Source: Bemisia tabaci (taxonomy: Eukaryota > Arthropoda > Insecta > Hemiptera > Aleyrodidae). Taken from it: 64,000 bases of DNA. Location of the stretch: positions 14,155,480 through 14,219,479 of the forward strand of contig NC_092802.1 of the NCBI RefSeq assembly GCF_918797505.1. The letters run 5' to 3'. The notes under the pieces are model-generated. The model was not told the origin of the DNA. It did not search any database and saw nothing but the letters and a program-made list of their open reading frames with translations. Shown in pieces: positions 1-11,778 of this stretch (its first letter is position 1; each line of letters begins with the position of its first letter). A program made the translations under genes and the position numbers.

Positions 1-105
1 CTTCAACTGCCCGGCTTCGAGCATCCCTACAGTAGAGGACCACGGAAATGCAATATGGCCGCTGGAGCCAAGTTGAAGGCGAGAGCGAAATTTTATATAT
101 TATAT
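1..105 (+). pseudogene. Relic of a cathepsin middle exon
   Basis: From about base 17, this stretch matches the middle exon of the minus-strand cathepsin gene (48694-48947) at DNA level. Shared landmarks are the PYS.GPR.CNMAA block and the bases encoding EGESEI. The relic lacks 31 bases present in the intact exon, with a GCT at both edges of the missing piece, which shifts the frame; it then runs into AT-rich sequence. No splice sites flank it. It lies inside an intron of the alpha-glucosidase gene and is on the opposite strand from the intact cathepsin. I read it as a dead exon from a duplicated cathepsin copy. The match is seen directly; the duplication history is inferred. Confidence 0.75.
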
Positions 106-770
106 CAGATAATCAACTGACATGGTGCATATTATGCACCGATGCGGAACGGGTCTTTTGACGTTGAACGCCATTCGATCCTGGGTCTGGTTCCAATTTC
201 TGAAGATTCTACTTGCGCGTCGATTATTAACTTGTTATAGTACGATCGTGATCATTAAATCTCTCTCTCAGGATTTTTTTAGCGAATAATATAAATTATT
301 GGCGTTCCAATAATCCAGGTGCATGCTCTGGATCTCCCATGTCCCCGATTCTATTTCTACTCTCTCTTACTGCTATATGCGGTCATCCTCTGTTAAATAA
401 TCATAAACTGCATTTTTTCTCCTTTAGGATAATGACGTTCGAGATGTATGATGACCTCGACGTTACCAGGAAGTTCTTCGGTAATGAAACTTATAAAATC
501 ATGCATTTTCCTCTGAATGTACGGACGTTCTTGCCTATGCACATGAAAAATGCAACGGACACAAGTGATACGATTCGCGATTACATCGAGCTCATGCCAT
601 CTGTCGGAGTTCCAAGCTGGATCGTAAGTGAAGATATTACTCGTGATGAAGTATTATGATGATCGTTATATTTCTGCACGGTATTCAAAATTATCCCTAG
701 AGTCACCGATCGGTAATTAAGTAATTCTTTAGTATAATGTAAGTCTACAATGCAGGTTAGGCTTCTTTTC

Positions 771-820
<50 letters not shown>

Positions 821-3800
821 GAATTAATTTTGAGTAATTGCCGGCTACATGGATGAAAAAGCAAAAAAATAAATTCTATTAACCCTTTGTTGCATGAGCT
901 ACTCGTTGATTTTGGAGGGAAAATCCACATTATACAGTATTTTTTCGACATTAGAGTCGGTTAGAATCGATTTTTATGGGTTTTTTTAAAGTAAAGAGAT
1001 CAGACTTAAAATGTTCCTCAAAACTCATTTCTTGCTTCGATTCAATTTAATACTCCAGCACAGAAATAAAGCTGAAAACCATTTGTTGCTTTCATGCAAC
1101 GCTATGCAATAAAGGGTTAAATATTAAATATAGGAGGGAAACTACGAACATTTTGGGACAAAAATACCAAAAAAATGTCAAATTAAATACCCGAGTCATG
1201 TTCGTTTAATATTTGTGGCTCAAAAAATATTTTTTCGGTGCAAGTCTTTTGAAATGGGTAGTCTGCTATGTTCCGAGCATAACATTATTAGATGATGACG
1301 CAACGCGCTTAACTGTAACATACATACATGAACAAAACCATTTGCAACTTGCTACCTTAAATACACCCTTGGTTTCTTCCACCTTGCTTTCATCGGTCAG
1401 TGATGTACTGGTAACTCAACGTGAAACTTGGATGAAATCAAGGTGGAAGAAACCAAGGATGTCGCTACCGCGCTGGATGACGTCAAAAACCCGAATTTTC
1501 AATGGGCGATATCTCGGTTAATATTGAACGTAGAAAGTTGCAGTTTGGACGGATCTCATTATTTTTAGCTGATCTGCAACAATTAAGCATAAAAACACGA
1601 TTCTGTGACCAACGCAACTGACCCGTTTCCTTACACTGAAAAAAAATCTCGGTGTATTTACTAAGAAACGGGTAAAATTACCAAGAATTCAGGGTTCTAT
1701 TTGATCCCAGTTTTTTCTTGGTAAAATTACCATTTATGGAATTGATAATTTTACCGAGAAATCTCGGTAAAATTATTGAACTTTCTCAGTAATTTTACTG
1801 GACCTTGGTAAAAACGCCAAAATTTTTTATCGACCGTGGTAGAATTACCGAGATAAAATGGCAAAGTTACCGGGAATTGATTACCAATAAAAGTGGCATT
1901 CTTACCTGAAAAAACAGTAAAAATACCGGTTTTTAGGTAAGCTTACCAGTCTGTCTGGGTAAAATTACCAATAATTGGTATAAAAAAGTGAGATGGTGAA
2001 GGTACCAACGGACCTTGGTAAAAACGCTGAGAATTATTTTTCAGTGTACAACCGATCGGTCTCAGTTTACTTCAGGCGGTCAATCGAAATGTCGATAATG
2101 TCCTTGACTTTCTCTTGTAGATGAGCAACCATGATATCAGTCGAATGGCCACTCGGAGTTTTCCAGAATTTTCCGTACCAGGATTCATGATCGCATTACT
2201 TCTACCTGGCGTTGTGAGTATCTATTACGGGGAGGAAATTTGCATGCAGCAAATGCTTTTGCGCAAGGATCAGTTGAGGGATGCATCGAAAAAGATCGAA
2301 AAGCTGAACCCAGGACATTCATTGCGCGATCCCTGCAGAACACCAATGCAATGGGATGACTCTCCGAATGCAGGTATGGAAACCAGAATGGAAATAAGTA
2401 TAAGTTTACTTAATTAGTTTGTTATTCAATTATATTTTGTACAGCTCCTCATTGAAGCAAGACAAAAATAATAAAAACTTCATCCAGAAGAAGAACAGTT
2501 TAGAAATTGACGCCGGAGAGGGAAATTAAATTATTTAAGTACATTCAACCCTCGGATGCCCATGTCGGGACAAATTGACTCGAGGCTAGCTAAATTTACT
2601 CGCGGCCCACGGTTTGTATGTGGTAGGTACATATATGTACATTGGTGGGTCCAGCAAGTTGGCAACATTGTTTTTTCCCATCTAAGCCTATGGAAATGTA
2701 TCGATTTTTGGAGGGACCAGGTGCTCCCATAAGAGGCAATAAATGGAGGAAATCCGATGTTGCCTAACAGCTAGATCCGCCTCTGGGTACATACGCGCTT
2801 CAGATATAGGTGCACATTTACATCGTCAATAAAAGTAAGGAATCGAATCGAAAAAAAGAGTAAAAGTCTAGTGAAAGGGAGTTTTTTTTTAACAATCCCC
2901 AGAAATCCTCAAGCCTTGTCTCCACGGGACGTTTCATGGGATTTGTCCCTGGGAAAAATCTCCCATAGGAAGTTGGGAAAAATATTGTGTTAAGTCAATA
3001 CTAATCACAGTGTCAACTAAGAGTCATTGTGGAGTCCCAGAAACATCTTAAAAAGAAGAATGAGAAATTTTGTTGTGTTGTTTAATTAACGGGAAAAAGG
3101 CCCAGAAGTTGCACTTCAGCGATTCGAACTTGGGAAAAATCCTGTGAAAAGTCCCTTGGAGACAAGGTGCTAGGTGGGTCAAATTGACGTGACTGTCTCT
3201 TTCGGGGGAGTCACGGTATCGGTACAATCAATTGATATAAGTCTACAATTATATCCTAAACAAAGAATCAGATGGGGCCTCGAGGTTAGTGTCCGTAAGA
3301 CAAAAAAGATGTCAGTTGGAGGTGCTCAGCAAAGCATAGTCCTGGAGGATGGTCAACATATAGAAAGTTGCGAACAATACAAGTACCTGGGGGTGAAGCT
3401 GACTTCGGATGGGAAGCTGGATCAGGCCATTCGGGATCGTAATCTTCTAGGAAGGAAAGCCATCGCCATGCTTAATGGGATCCTTTGGGACCAAAGGATT
3501 TCCAAAGACAACAAGAAGAGGATTTATAACTCGGTTGTCAAGCCTATTGTCACCTATGGCAGTGAAGTGTGGCAGTTGAAGAAGCGGAACCAAGAAATGC
3601 TCAAGGCGACCGAGATGGATTTCTGGCGAAGATCGGCTGGAATCTCGAGGAGAGAACGTGTCAGGAATGAACGTGTCCGAGAGATAATGGGCGTTGAGGG
3701 GACGATTGTGCACGATATCATGACCAAGCAATTGGTATGGTATGGGCATGTGCAGAGAATGGCTGATACCAGGTTGCCGAAGAAGGTGTTGGAGTGGGTC

Positions 3801-6800
3801 CCCCCAGGTAGGCGACGGAGAGGGCGTCCAGCCAAACGGTGGGTAGAGGGCATCCATGAAGAGATGGAGAGATGCCAGCTTCCGGAGGATCTCTACCATG
3901 ACAGATTCCTGTGGAGAATAGGCGTCGCAGAGCGCCCTAGCGCGCCGTAAAAGCGGCTCATACATACATACAAAGAATCAGATATCAAACTGAACAAAAA
4001 TCACCTGTTGATACAGCCAAAGATAGGGAAAACGTACTTGGACCTCTGCTTTAAACTTATCTTCCGAATCTGATGGACACCTTGTTGGCAGCATAGAGCA
4101 GAGCATTGTGGATTATACGCCTTGCGCCATCGCGCCTTCAATTTTGCAGATGCAACACGGACATCCATCAAGTACGAATAGTCGTATCTCTGCGCCGTCA
4201 TCAATGCGAATCATTCCCTTCCTCTATTTCCGTGTTATGTTGGTTCCGTTCGCGTTACAGTAAAGTAGTGCTTCAAGAGCCACATGAGCAATACAGCCGA
4301 AGGAGGGTGATTAAATTACCTGAATCCAACAGATATGCTAATCACAGAAAAAAAGTTTCAAAATGAGTAACTTTCTTTTCTGAAATTACATCCTTGATTA
4401 ATTATAATCAAATCGCGAAATGATAAAATCAAATCACAAAATGAGTTCGAAAATCTCATCTCATATTATGATTGTCATTTAGTAAAGTCTTAATATAATT
4501 TATATTTCATCCTAATCTTAAAATTAGATTAAGTTATCATTAGGGACTATGCTTAGACGCTAGGTCCCTAACAACTTTGTATTGTAAAAATATTGTATAT
4601 TATTTCTTTTGCAGGGAAAAATAAATCCTTGATCAAAGACCCAGTGAAACCCGGCAGTGAAACTGCAAAAAAACGCATGTCAAATGCGGTGTTTTAAAAT
4701 CTCCTCGCCCGCCATTTTGAGTATTAAAAGAAGACCAAACTAACATCATGACTTGAAATTGTTATAAAACACATAACACAGAGACAACAACATTAATATA
4801 CAGAGGAGCACAGAGAGAAAAAATCTCCAAACCCTTCAAAAAAATGACGTTTAGTAATTATTTTTCATGTGGAAAAAGAAGAATAGCAGGACGTCTGCAA
4901 TGCCACAAACCGAGATTCGCAGTTCTGCAGTTTCACCGTCGTAATACCGTTTCTTAGTGTTGGACAAAGGTTTGTCCTGGTAATTTGAATTTCGAAGTAA
5001 TTGGGACCTGTCTGTGTCAAAATCAAAACAGATCTTCATTTATGACCTATGAACCTCGAAACATAAGTTAACCCTTGACGCAATTTCAGGTTTCACAAAG
5101 GAAAGTGTCATGCCGTGGCTCCCCGTGAATCCAAACTATTTTCGTGTAAACGTAGCGAGGCAACTTCAGGATCCGCAAAGCCACTTGAAAACTTTCATGC
5201 GTCTAATGGAGTTGAGAAAATCTGCCGTCATCATGGATGGTCAGTTAGAAATGTGTGCTCCAACACCTTGGCTACTCGTTTTCCAAAGGTGAGGAGGAAG
5301 GGGAATGAAGGGGGGTAAAATGAAGGCCGCCTTTGGGTAATTCTATAACATGACATAGAAAATAACTTCAACGCGTGTAAGATAAGAGATTTGGTTCAGG
5401 TAATCGAGGTTTACCGACATTAGAACCAGGTTTCGATTTAAATTACTAAAAATGTTGCTATCCATATTAAAGGGTTGAATTATTTACTGAAAACTGCGAT
5501 CCACTGAGCCAAAGGTCATTTTAAAAGTTTGAAATTTTCGTTTACCGCGACCAAAAGCTTTGGTTATCCATAAAAATGGATGACATAAGCTTTGGTTATT
5601 CATAAAAATGGAAGCTTGGTCATTAAACCTTTTTTATAGCTGTTATGAAGACCACCAAAAATAACAGAGAATTTCCTCTCTATAAGAAAATAAATAAAGT
5701 AGGAGTGGATCAAATGCTCTGGATGAGAAGGTATAGCAGATGAAGTAGGAGAAGAATGCGTAGGGAGGGATGATGCAGTGAAAGGGGTAGCGGACACGCC
5801 AAGCGTTAGGTTTTAGGCGTTAATGCTATAATCATTTTATATTTAGAGTATGATAAGATATGATATAAATCGCACCATATGGCTACATAGGCTATAGCCT
5901 AAAGTGTCGTATCCTCAAAGGCGCGCAATAGAGAATTGCGAAAAAAATAGTACCGCTGCATCTGAAAGTTCCAAATGAGGTGAATTTGCATATTTAAAGT
6001 TTTTTCCTAAGATGAGAAATTTCAGAAAAATATATGCAAAGTAAGGAAATGGCCGTCTTGTAATGTCATCATCAGGTGTAATTTCCTATTTAACACATGT
6101 ATGTTAGTAGCCAATTTTGTCATATCTTCTACAGTAATTGTTCAATTTAGAACCGAAGAATGTCCTCTTGCAAAGTTCATGCAGTAGTTAAGCCTTTTCA
6201 ATGAAATTATTCCAATTTCAGATACATGCAAATTTTCCATTGTTGAAATTTCTTTAAAAATGTAAAGCTTTCAAGATGTATGTAACGATATTTTAAATCT
6301 AAAAAAATGTCCAAGCATAATGCACTTTCCTCCAAATTTAAAAGTTAGGGGGTGGTCTTTTACACAATATCCCCCAAAAAAGCGCTTACTTTTAGCGGTG
6401 AAAACCAAAGTTCAGCCTAGGGTGCTAAAAATATAAAGTCAGCTCTGAATTTGATCCCACAACTGACCAGAATGTTAAAAAAGAAAAATAATTTATTTTC
6501 TAAGGTCTCTTCGTAACCAAGCATCGGCAATGATTGTGGTTGTCGTGAACATGGGGACAGAAATCGAAGCTGTTAGCTTGGGTAATTGCTCGATGAAGGT
6601 CCCACGCGAAATGGAAGTGCACACAGCCTCTGAAAACTCTGGATTTAAAATCGGGTAAGACCATACTTTTTATGAAATATCGGACCTTTTCATGCATGCG
6701 ATACAGGACAGGTATAAGAAGTCTAAAGTGCCGATAGCTGAAAAGGATGCGGCATTCTCTCGCGTTAAACTATGAAAATTGTAGCTAAAAATTAACTTCC

Positions 6801-8608
6801 AGACGTCGTGCACTCTGACGCTCAGCAAAAAAACGCCCTATAAAACATTCGAGGTTGCCACGTTTCCTCTAATAAAATGTTTATTCTTGAGGAGAGTTGT
6901 GGATATTTTCTCTTGAAATTATCAGATAATTTAGATCTGCGGTCGCAAATAAAATTTGTTGGAATTTTGTCTAAAAAATATTCACAAACCCTGGAAATTC
7001 ATATTTTATCAAAAGAATTTTGGCAGCGTCTGAAGGCTCATCCGGCGTTCTTCCTTAGCTCGGCAGAATTGGTGGCTCTTCTCAAAAGAATGATCTTGCG
7101 TCCTGTTGGAAGTATCACCCGCATTTAATACTACAATATACATAAATATAAATATATATTTTTGATGACATTTGTTTTTATATAATGGTTTTTTTGTTAG
7201 GATATATGTGTAAATGGTAAATGGATTTATTAAATATTTTAAAAAGAATAATAGTTTTCAAAATGCATGATTGCATTTGTTAGTGTAATAGGAAACTTTC
7301 AGTTAAACTCAAATAGATAAAAGCAATTCGGACCGCGTTAAGCAGAAAGGAACCATAAGCCACATCAGCTTTTGTAACATTTAACTTAGCAATTTTATTT
7401 TTTACATAACGTTTGTGCGGATTCCTTTGAACTTTTCAAGGAATTTGCCTCGTACTATGCAGAAACTCACTGAACTTTTTACAAAATCCGCACAACCGCT
7501 TTCAGGTGAAAGTTTAAAATTAAAGGCATTAGCTAATGTGGCTTGGTTCCTTTTTGCTGAACGCGGTCCGTTTGAAGAATGGAGTGAGTGAAAATTCTTA
7601 CTATTTTCGAGGCTCATTTTTATTTACGTACTAGCGAAATGCCCGTGACTGGACTCTGAGGTCTAGAGGCCGCTAAAATATCTACAACCCCGAAAAAATG
7701 GTGGTAGGGGAGCAAGACATGCCATACAAAAAAAAAAATGATAAAATCGATAGAAAAATGAGTTGTGGGGAGATGGAGCTAGAAAAATTAGCTGCGGGTG
7801 GGGGGGGAGGTAGAATTAATGCTGGCAAAAAAATTAGAACTAACCTAGCAATGATTTATTAAAAAAAGAAAGAAAAAAAATGAAAAAAAAAAAAAAAAAT
7901 AAGTTGAAATAAAACATCAGCTGACAGCAAACAAAGGTTACCAAGGAAACCAAGGAATGGAACTTTCATAAAAACAGTTTAGTGGAAAACAGCGTAAGTA
8001 GGGCACTTACGTTAATTACCGTTTATAAGTAAACGGTAAATGCGATTTAACCGAAAATTTATACAGTTCTTTGTAAGACCAAAATGGACAAAATTGCAAA
8101 ATTTGAAGAAGCTAACGTAAATCTAACGATAGTTATCGTGAACGAAAGAATTGCTGACATAGGTCGGGTAACTATTATAGGTGGGATTGATTTGTATATC
8201 TTATCACAGAGTTTATCACGAAGAAATGTCATTGTCCCGTATATACCACTGTTGCTCTGGTGTGCCAAAGAATTAGAAAACTTTTATTTATCCGAGTTTG
8301 TGTTCTTGGAAGGAAAGGGACAGATAATTATTGAACCACTTTTTTCTCCCCTCGACCACGTTTATAACAATCAGTCCTAGTCGAACTCAAAATAATTTTT
8401 CCCCTTTTTTTTCAGGGACAAATTCACCATCGGCAAATCCAGTAGCCTGCAGCCGGACCGTCCTAAATTGCGTCCTAAGTCAGGAGTGGTGTTAACACTC
8501 TTCACAAGTTCCTCAAACGGTTGTTTAACTTCTGTTCCTTGCCTGCTTGTCTTGATAATCTCCACGATTACCTCAATGACTTACCAACATCCGTTTTTAG
8601 CCCATTGA
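1..8608 (+). CDS. GH13 alpha-glucosidase (maltase-like), 3' half
   Basis: The gene enters from the left and has five exons here: 428-623, 2121-2373, 5090-5288, 6505-6654 and 8416-8608. All introns are GT-AG and every junction keeps phase; together they give 329 residues plus a stop. The family (GH13, insect maltase type) hydrolyses terminal alpha-1,4 glucosidic bonds of maltose and, in sap feeders, sucrose. The region III general acid/base Glu (TFEMY) and the region IV transition-state Asp (SNHD) are present, so this is not an inactive SLC3A-like relative. The nucleophile Asp lies in exons outside the window. The protein ends in a beta-sandwich domain and a hydrophobic tail suggesting a GPI anchor, hence a cell-surface enzyme. 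An RTE insertion and several MITEs sit in the introns. Confidence 0.9.
428..623 (+). CDS. Alpha-glucosidase exon with acid/base Glu
   Basis: The exon follows a pyrimidine tract and AG (tttttctcctttag) and ends at a GTAAGT donor. It begins with the last base of a split codon and ends in phase 0 after Pro-Ser-Trp-Ile. The reading frame gives IMTFEMYDDLD, which matches insect maltase region III with Glu as proton donor, then a segment resembling the family's pattern before the NHD motif. The preceding exon is not in the window. Confidence 0.92.
772..818. repeat. Poly-T tract
   Basis: A pure run of about 45 T lies in the intron of the alpha-glucosidase gene. It could be the poly(A) tail of an old antisense retroposon, but no target duplication was seen. 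Confidence 0.9.
1634..2046. mobile_element. TA-flanked TIR element with GGTAA/TTACC repeats
   Basis: The element starts CACTGAAAAAAAATCTCGG and ends TTTTTCAGTG, with TA on each side as a likely 2-bp target duplication. The interior holds many short copies of GGTAA and TTACC in both orientations. An inverted-orientation relative lies at 19333-19745. No coding capacity is seen, so it is a non-autonomous DNA transposon. Confidence 0.8.
2121..2373 (+). CDS. Alpha-glucosidase exon with SNHD motif
   Basis: The acceptor is tttctcttgtag and the donor is CAG/GTATGG. The exon starts with SNHDISRMATR, which carries the conserved His-Asp of GH13 region IV, and continues with LLLPGVVSIYYGEEI, the invariant LPG..YYGEEI block of the family. 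It ends at RTPMQWDDSPNAG, also a family hallmark. It joins the previous exon in phase 0 and the next one in phase 1. Confidence 0.95.
3274..3969 (+). mobile_element. RTE-like LINE, 5'-truncated, with TSD
   Basis: The insert is bounded by exact copies of ACAAAGAATCAGAT at 3260-3273 and 3970-3983. It encodes the C-terminal part of an endonuclease-reverse transcriptase: WGLEVSVRK, YKYLGVKL, EMDFWRRSAGISR, LVWYGHVQRM and GRRRRGRPAKRW. The frame is open to a stop at 3948-3950, followed by a tail of about 20 bases ending in TACA repeats, as is usual for RTE elements. The RT catalytic motif was lost through 5' truncation. The copy is young enough to keep an open frame. Confidence 0.9.
4842..5040. 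repeat. Copy of the GTGAAACTACC repeat family
   Basis: Sequence such as AACCGAGATTCGCAG with TTTCACCGTCG recurs at 19905-20000, 40062-40115 and 40270-40320. It is a dispersed, partly palindromic repeat with no coding capacity that I can see. Confidence 0.5.
5090..5288 (+). CDS. Alpha-glucosidase exon, PWLPVNPNY block
   Basis: The acceptor is caatttcag and the donor AAAG/GTGAGG. The split Gly codon joins the previous exon, giving NAGFTKESVMPWLPVNPNY, the conserved end of the catalytic barrel in insect maltases. The remainder (R.LMELRKS) is the helix before the C-terminal domain. It ends two bases into an Arg codon, completed by the first base of the next exon. Confidence 0.93.
5920..6260. repeat. 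Dispersed repeat H, uninterrupted copy
   Basis: The run TTTTGTCATATCTTCTACAG followed by TAATTGTTCAATTTAGAACC recurs in reverse at 34195-34475 and, split by a Helitron, at 60590-60758 plus 62406-62620. These copies serve as the empty-site comparison for the Helitron. Confidence 0.65.
6505..6654 (+). CDS. Alpha-glucosidase exon, C-terminal beta domain
   Basis: The short exon is bounded by ttattttctaag and GG/GTAAGA. Its frame is set by the split codons on both sides and gives MIVVVVNMGTEIEAVSL, the usual beta strand of the maltase C-terminal domain (compare the family's VLNF pattern), then EVHTASENSGFKIG. The antisense frame is also open but has no such match. Confidence 0.85.
6828..7066. mobile_element. 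MITE of the GCCGTATGA family
   Basis: The ends are inverted: a left end near AACGCCCTATAAAACATTCG and a right end TCCGGCGTTCTTCCTTAG. Relatives lie at 10152-10412, 22931-23125, 31552-31803 and 50657-50913. The open frame inside it is not a gene. Confidence 0.65.
7330..7571. mobile_element. Foldback element, GCAGAAAGGAACC ends
   Basis: The left arm GGACCGCGTTAAGCAGAAAG is mirrored by TTTTTGCTGAACGCGGTCC on the right. It lies in the last alpha-glucosidase intron. The same ends bound the large nested structure at 29622-30974. Confidence 0.65.
8416..8608 (+). CDS. Alpha-glucosidase last exon, GPI-like tail
   Basis: The acceptor is a long T tract ending ttttttttcag. The first base completes a Gly codon. 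The exon encodes FTIGKSSSLQP and LRPKSGVVLTL, matching the last strands of insect maltases, then a small-residue stretch (SSSNG) and about 25 mostly hydrophobic residues to a TGA at 8606-8608. That layout is typical of a GPI-attachment signal, known for some mosquito midgut maltases. A short transmembrane tail is the alternative. An AATAAA lies near 8687. Confidence 0.85.
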
Positions 8609-9870
8609 TTCAGGTTTCAAGAGTAAATGATTTGATCAGATTACTGATTAGTATTACAGAAAAAACTTGTTCCTTAAAAAAAAATGAAATAAATAATTTG
8701 GCAACAGACAAAAGTTTATACGGCGTAATTCCTTGGCACGGAGGTGTATATTTTATCCCTCAACTACAAATCTTTCCTCATCGCGAAATTAGGATGATGG
8801 TGCTATAACCAGCGTAATCATTGGAGCGCATCACTGCTTTGAAACAATATTATCGCCAGTTCGCCTTCAAATTTGACGATGCAATCCAACGTCGCACCGA
8901 AGTTGATTAAGTTGCATCCACCGATGTGCTGTACCTATTCTTAATGTTTCTGCACATCCTGCAGTGGACATGGTCATTATGAGATGGAATTCTGAGGAGA
9001 CTTCATCGCAAAGCTAGAAACATAGAGGTCACTTTTAAACTCTCAATCTCTCAAACTAATTGTGGTTCATATGATTCATTGATGTGTATATTGCCTGTAT
9101 GCGCAATAAGGACCTTTCACTTACGTTGGAGGCATTATCAACGGTTGACAGAATACACACAGCCATGCTATGGGAAAACGCCTTATGAACATCCGAATGT
9201 TGAAAAATGTCTCTCAGTAAATTACTACTTTGTACGAAACTTATGAACAATTTACTTATTTGAAAGTTTCACATGATTAAGATAAACTTGTGAAAAACTC
9301 TTAGAAAATCCGTGTTTTTGTCATCGGATATTTAGCGACAGACGATGTTTTAAAGTTTATTAGTTAAATTTTATAATTATACGTTTCCCACCATGCCTGC
9401 AGGCTTCTTTACCTAAATAGTGGAATTTTTCATTTTCGACTAAGCGGGCACTACAGTAATATATTTAAGGCCAAGAGCGAGGAGAACCGGGGTCACACTA
9501 AACCGGGCAAAAATTGAAGACTTAAAATACAAAATACTAAAAGCGGTTAAAAGTATGGCTTAAATGAGACTCCGCAACATTCACAGTGATTGGATGTTTG
9601 CCTTTACGGTTGATTAAAATTCTGGGAAAAACGTGGAAGCATTTTCGAGGAATATTGTTCGGCATAAAAAATTTTAACATGCCATCGTCTGTCATGACCG
9701 CAGAGTATTTGCGGAAAAATACAGAAAAGGAGGGACATGGAAGTTCTGAGAATTGTTCTTGCGTATCCAGCAAAGTGGGTGATCAGAATAATGTCGGAAA
9801 ATACGAAAGAGGCTAGAGCACCTTTTCAGTGATAAATCCGAACTTCAGAATGTTGTACGTATCCAATGAC
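8609..9870. other. Downstream of the maltase; no gene seen
   Basis: This AT-rich stretch follows the alpha-glucosidase stop. It must include the 3' UTR (candidate AATAAA near 8687). The open frames found here are short and show no recognisable motifs or splice context. Confidence 0.5.
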
Positions 9871-9871
9871 A

Positions 9872-10470
9872 GCAGTGCAAGACGCTCAATGGCTAAACCG
9901 TTGCGGCGGGAAAAAAGCATCTAGGTTTGAGTCGTTCTAGCGTAGAAAAGCTTATTTAAGGTTTCTGTCAAATGAAATAATACAATTTTGACGGGAAAAT
10001 GTTCTCGAGGGTTTCCCCTGGCAAGTTCATTTGGTTTTTTGATTAATGACCATCAAGGCTCAACAGTGTAAACGGTTCAAAGACAACAAGGTGGGTTCGA
10101 GGAAAAAATATTTGGACCGCCCGTTGAATAGCATGGGTTGATTGGTGTGCTACACCGTGCTGCCGTGTAAAGGAAGAACACCGTATAAACCTTCAGGCGT
10201 TGCCACATTTCCTCTGATAACTTACAAATTTCTCGGGAAAATGGTAAATATTTTTCTTCCAATTTTCAGACAATTTTTGTCGGGATTTAATCTAATATAT
10301 CTGAGAATTTCAAGGAAAAATATGCATCAATTTCGACAAAAATACATTTTTTATCCGGGAAAATTTGGCAACTCTCAAATGTTCATACGGCGTTCTTCCT
10401 TAGCATGGCAGTATGGTACATCCGAGTGATTTCAAAAAGCGAGCCCTACAGGCACGCTTGAAAGTAAAAA
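9872..10470. repeat. Repeat G interrupted by a MITE
   Basis: The flanks (9872-10150 and 10413-10470) match a continuous copy at 58367-58680, starting CAGTGCAAGACGCTCA and ending with TGGTACATCCGAGTGATTTC. The interruption at 10152-10412 is a GCCGTATGA-family MITE. Confidence 0.75.
10152..10412. mobile_element. MITE inserted into repeat G
   Basis: The left end CGTGCTGCCGTGTAAAGGAAG and right end CTTCCTTAGCATGGCAG are inverted. The uninterrupted relative near 58645 shows the site without the insertion, so the element edges are well supported to within a few bases. Confidence 0.75.
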
Positions 10471-10653
10471 CTATTTTTCCGTTTGCAATTAATGGACCTA
10501 TTTAAATAAAGTAATTATTTTCTTTTTTGAGAATTCCTCCTCAGCCAGCCAGGTTCTTCCTCTTCGTGTAGCTTTGAATTATAAGTAGCATGATAATTAC
10601 TTTGTTTCATTTATGTTCAAAAAAATTCTAAAATTATGACTTACCTTCAAAAT

Positions 10654-10654
<1 letters not shown>

Positions 10655-10691
<37 letters not shown>
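10655..10691. repeat. Poly-T tract
   Basis: A run of about 35 T followed by AT-rich DNA. It may be the tail of a minus-strand retroposon; no target duplication was identified. Confidence 0.85.
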
Positions 10692-10693
<2 letters not shown>

Positions 10694-11361
10694 TTAGTAA
10701 CATACATGATAAGTATGATACAGTGACGTGATTAGACCCATAAGGTCTTTTTACACTTAATTTTTGTTACGTAATAAAAATTTACAATCAATTGGAAAAG
10801 CACTTTTTAGCAATTATGGACATTGAAGAGTAGATAATTAAAAATTAGAAAATGTATGATAATAGTAGAAAAAAGTAAAATGAGTGACTGATTCAAAATA
10901 AAATAAAAACAAAAGATAAAACAATGAATATCTACTATAAAAGTGTCTAAAATATATGAACTGAAGGTAAGAAATTAGAAAAACAGAACTATTCACGTTT
11001 TATTCTCGTCTTTTTTTTCTTTTCACCTTTTTTTTTTGTAGTATATGTGTACATTTACAATTACTATTTTAAAATAGCTTTCCTAGAATACATTCGATGC
11101 TTCAAACGGAACCAATTTGTTTTAATGACATTTCCGGATAAGTCATGGGTTTCCCTGGAAAGAAGCCTCTCGTCCTTTCCAGACTCCACTGTTGCCAGAT
11201 AAGTTGCTTTCCCAGTACTTATTTTCTTCTTTCAAACCCGTGTAAAATATTCACATTATCGTGCAATCTGGCAACGCCGGACTGGAATAAAAGGTGGAAT
11301 GAATGAAAAAGTGAAAAGTTGAAAGGTGAAATCCTTTAATGCTTTTTGAAAGTTTTCTTTG

Positions 11362-11670
11362 CACGGAGAAAAAAACTTCGTGCATGGGACCCGAAGTTGA
11401 GGTCATATGGATCTCTGAAGTTTTCGGATCACGCATCCGAAAACTAGAGGTCGAGCTGCCGAAGTTCGGGTCAGACATCGATGCACCTCGGTATGTAACG
11501 TAGTACTTCAGATGTGTGACCCGAACCCTTCGGTATATATCGAAGTACTTCAGATGTCTGACCGCAACTTCGGCAGCTGGACCTCTAGTTTTTAGATACG
11601 TCATCCGAAAACTTCAGAGATCCATATGACCTCAACTCCGGGTCTCACGCACGAAGTTTTTTTCTCCGTG
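11362..11670. mobile_element. Foldback MITE with CACGGAG ends
   Basis: The element begins CACGGAGAAAAAAACTTCGTG and ends with its reverse complement, CACGAAGTTTTTTTCTCCGTG. The arms carry matched blocks such as GATCTCTGAAGTTTTCGGAT and ATCCGAAAACTTCAGAGATC, so almost the whole 309 bases can fold back. Confidence 0.85.
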
Positions 11671-11778
11671 TAGAACTCATCACGTGTAATTTTCCACAGC
11701 AGGCTTTCAAACGTACCCTCATGTCCTATTGAGGTATTTCCTCGCTACGCAATGTTTTCCATGTACACCAGTTGCGTA

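Noticed and set aside
3447..3965. Minus-strand 172-aa frame at the first RTE copy
   Set aside because: It is antisense to the RTE frame, which has clear family motifs.
6877..7128. 83-aa frame resembling a protein
   Set aside because: It lies within a MITE present in several copies here.
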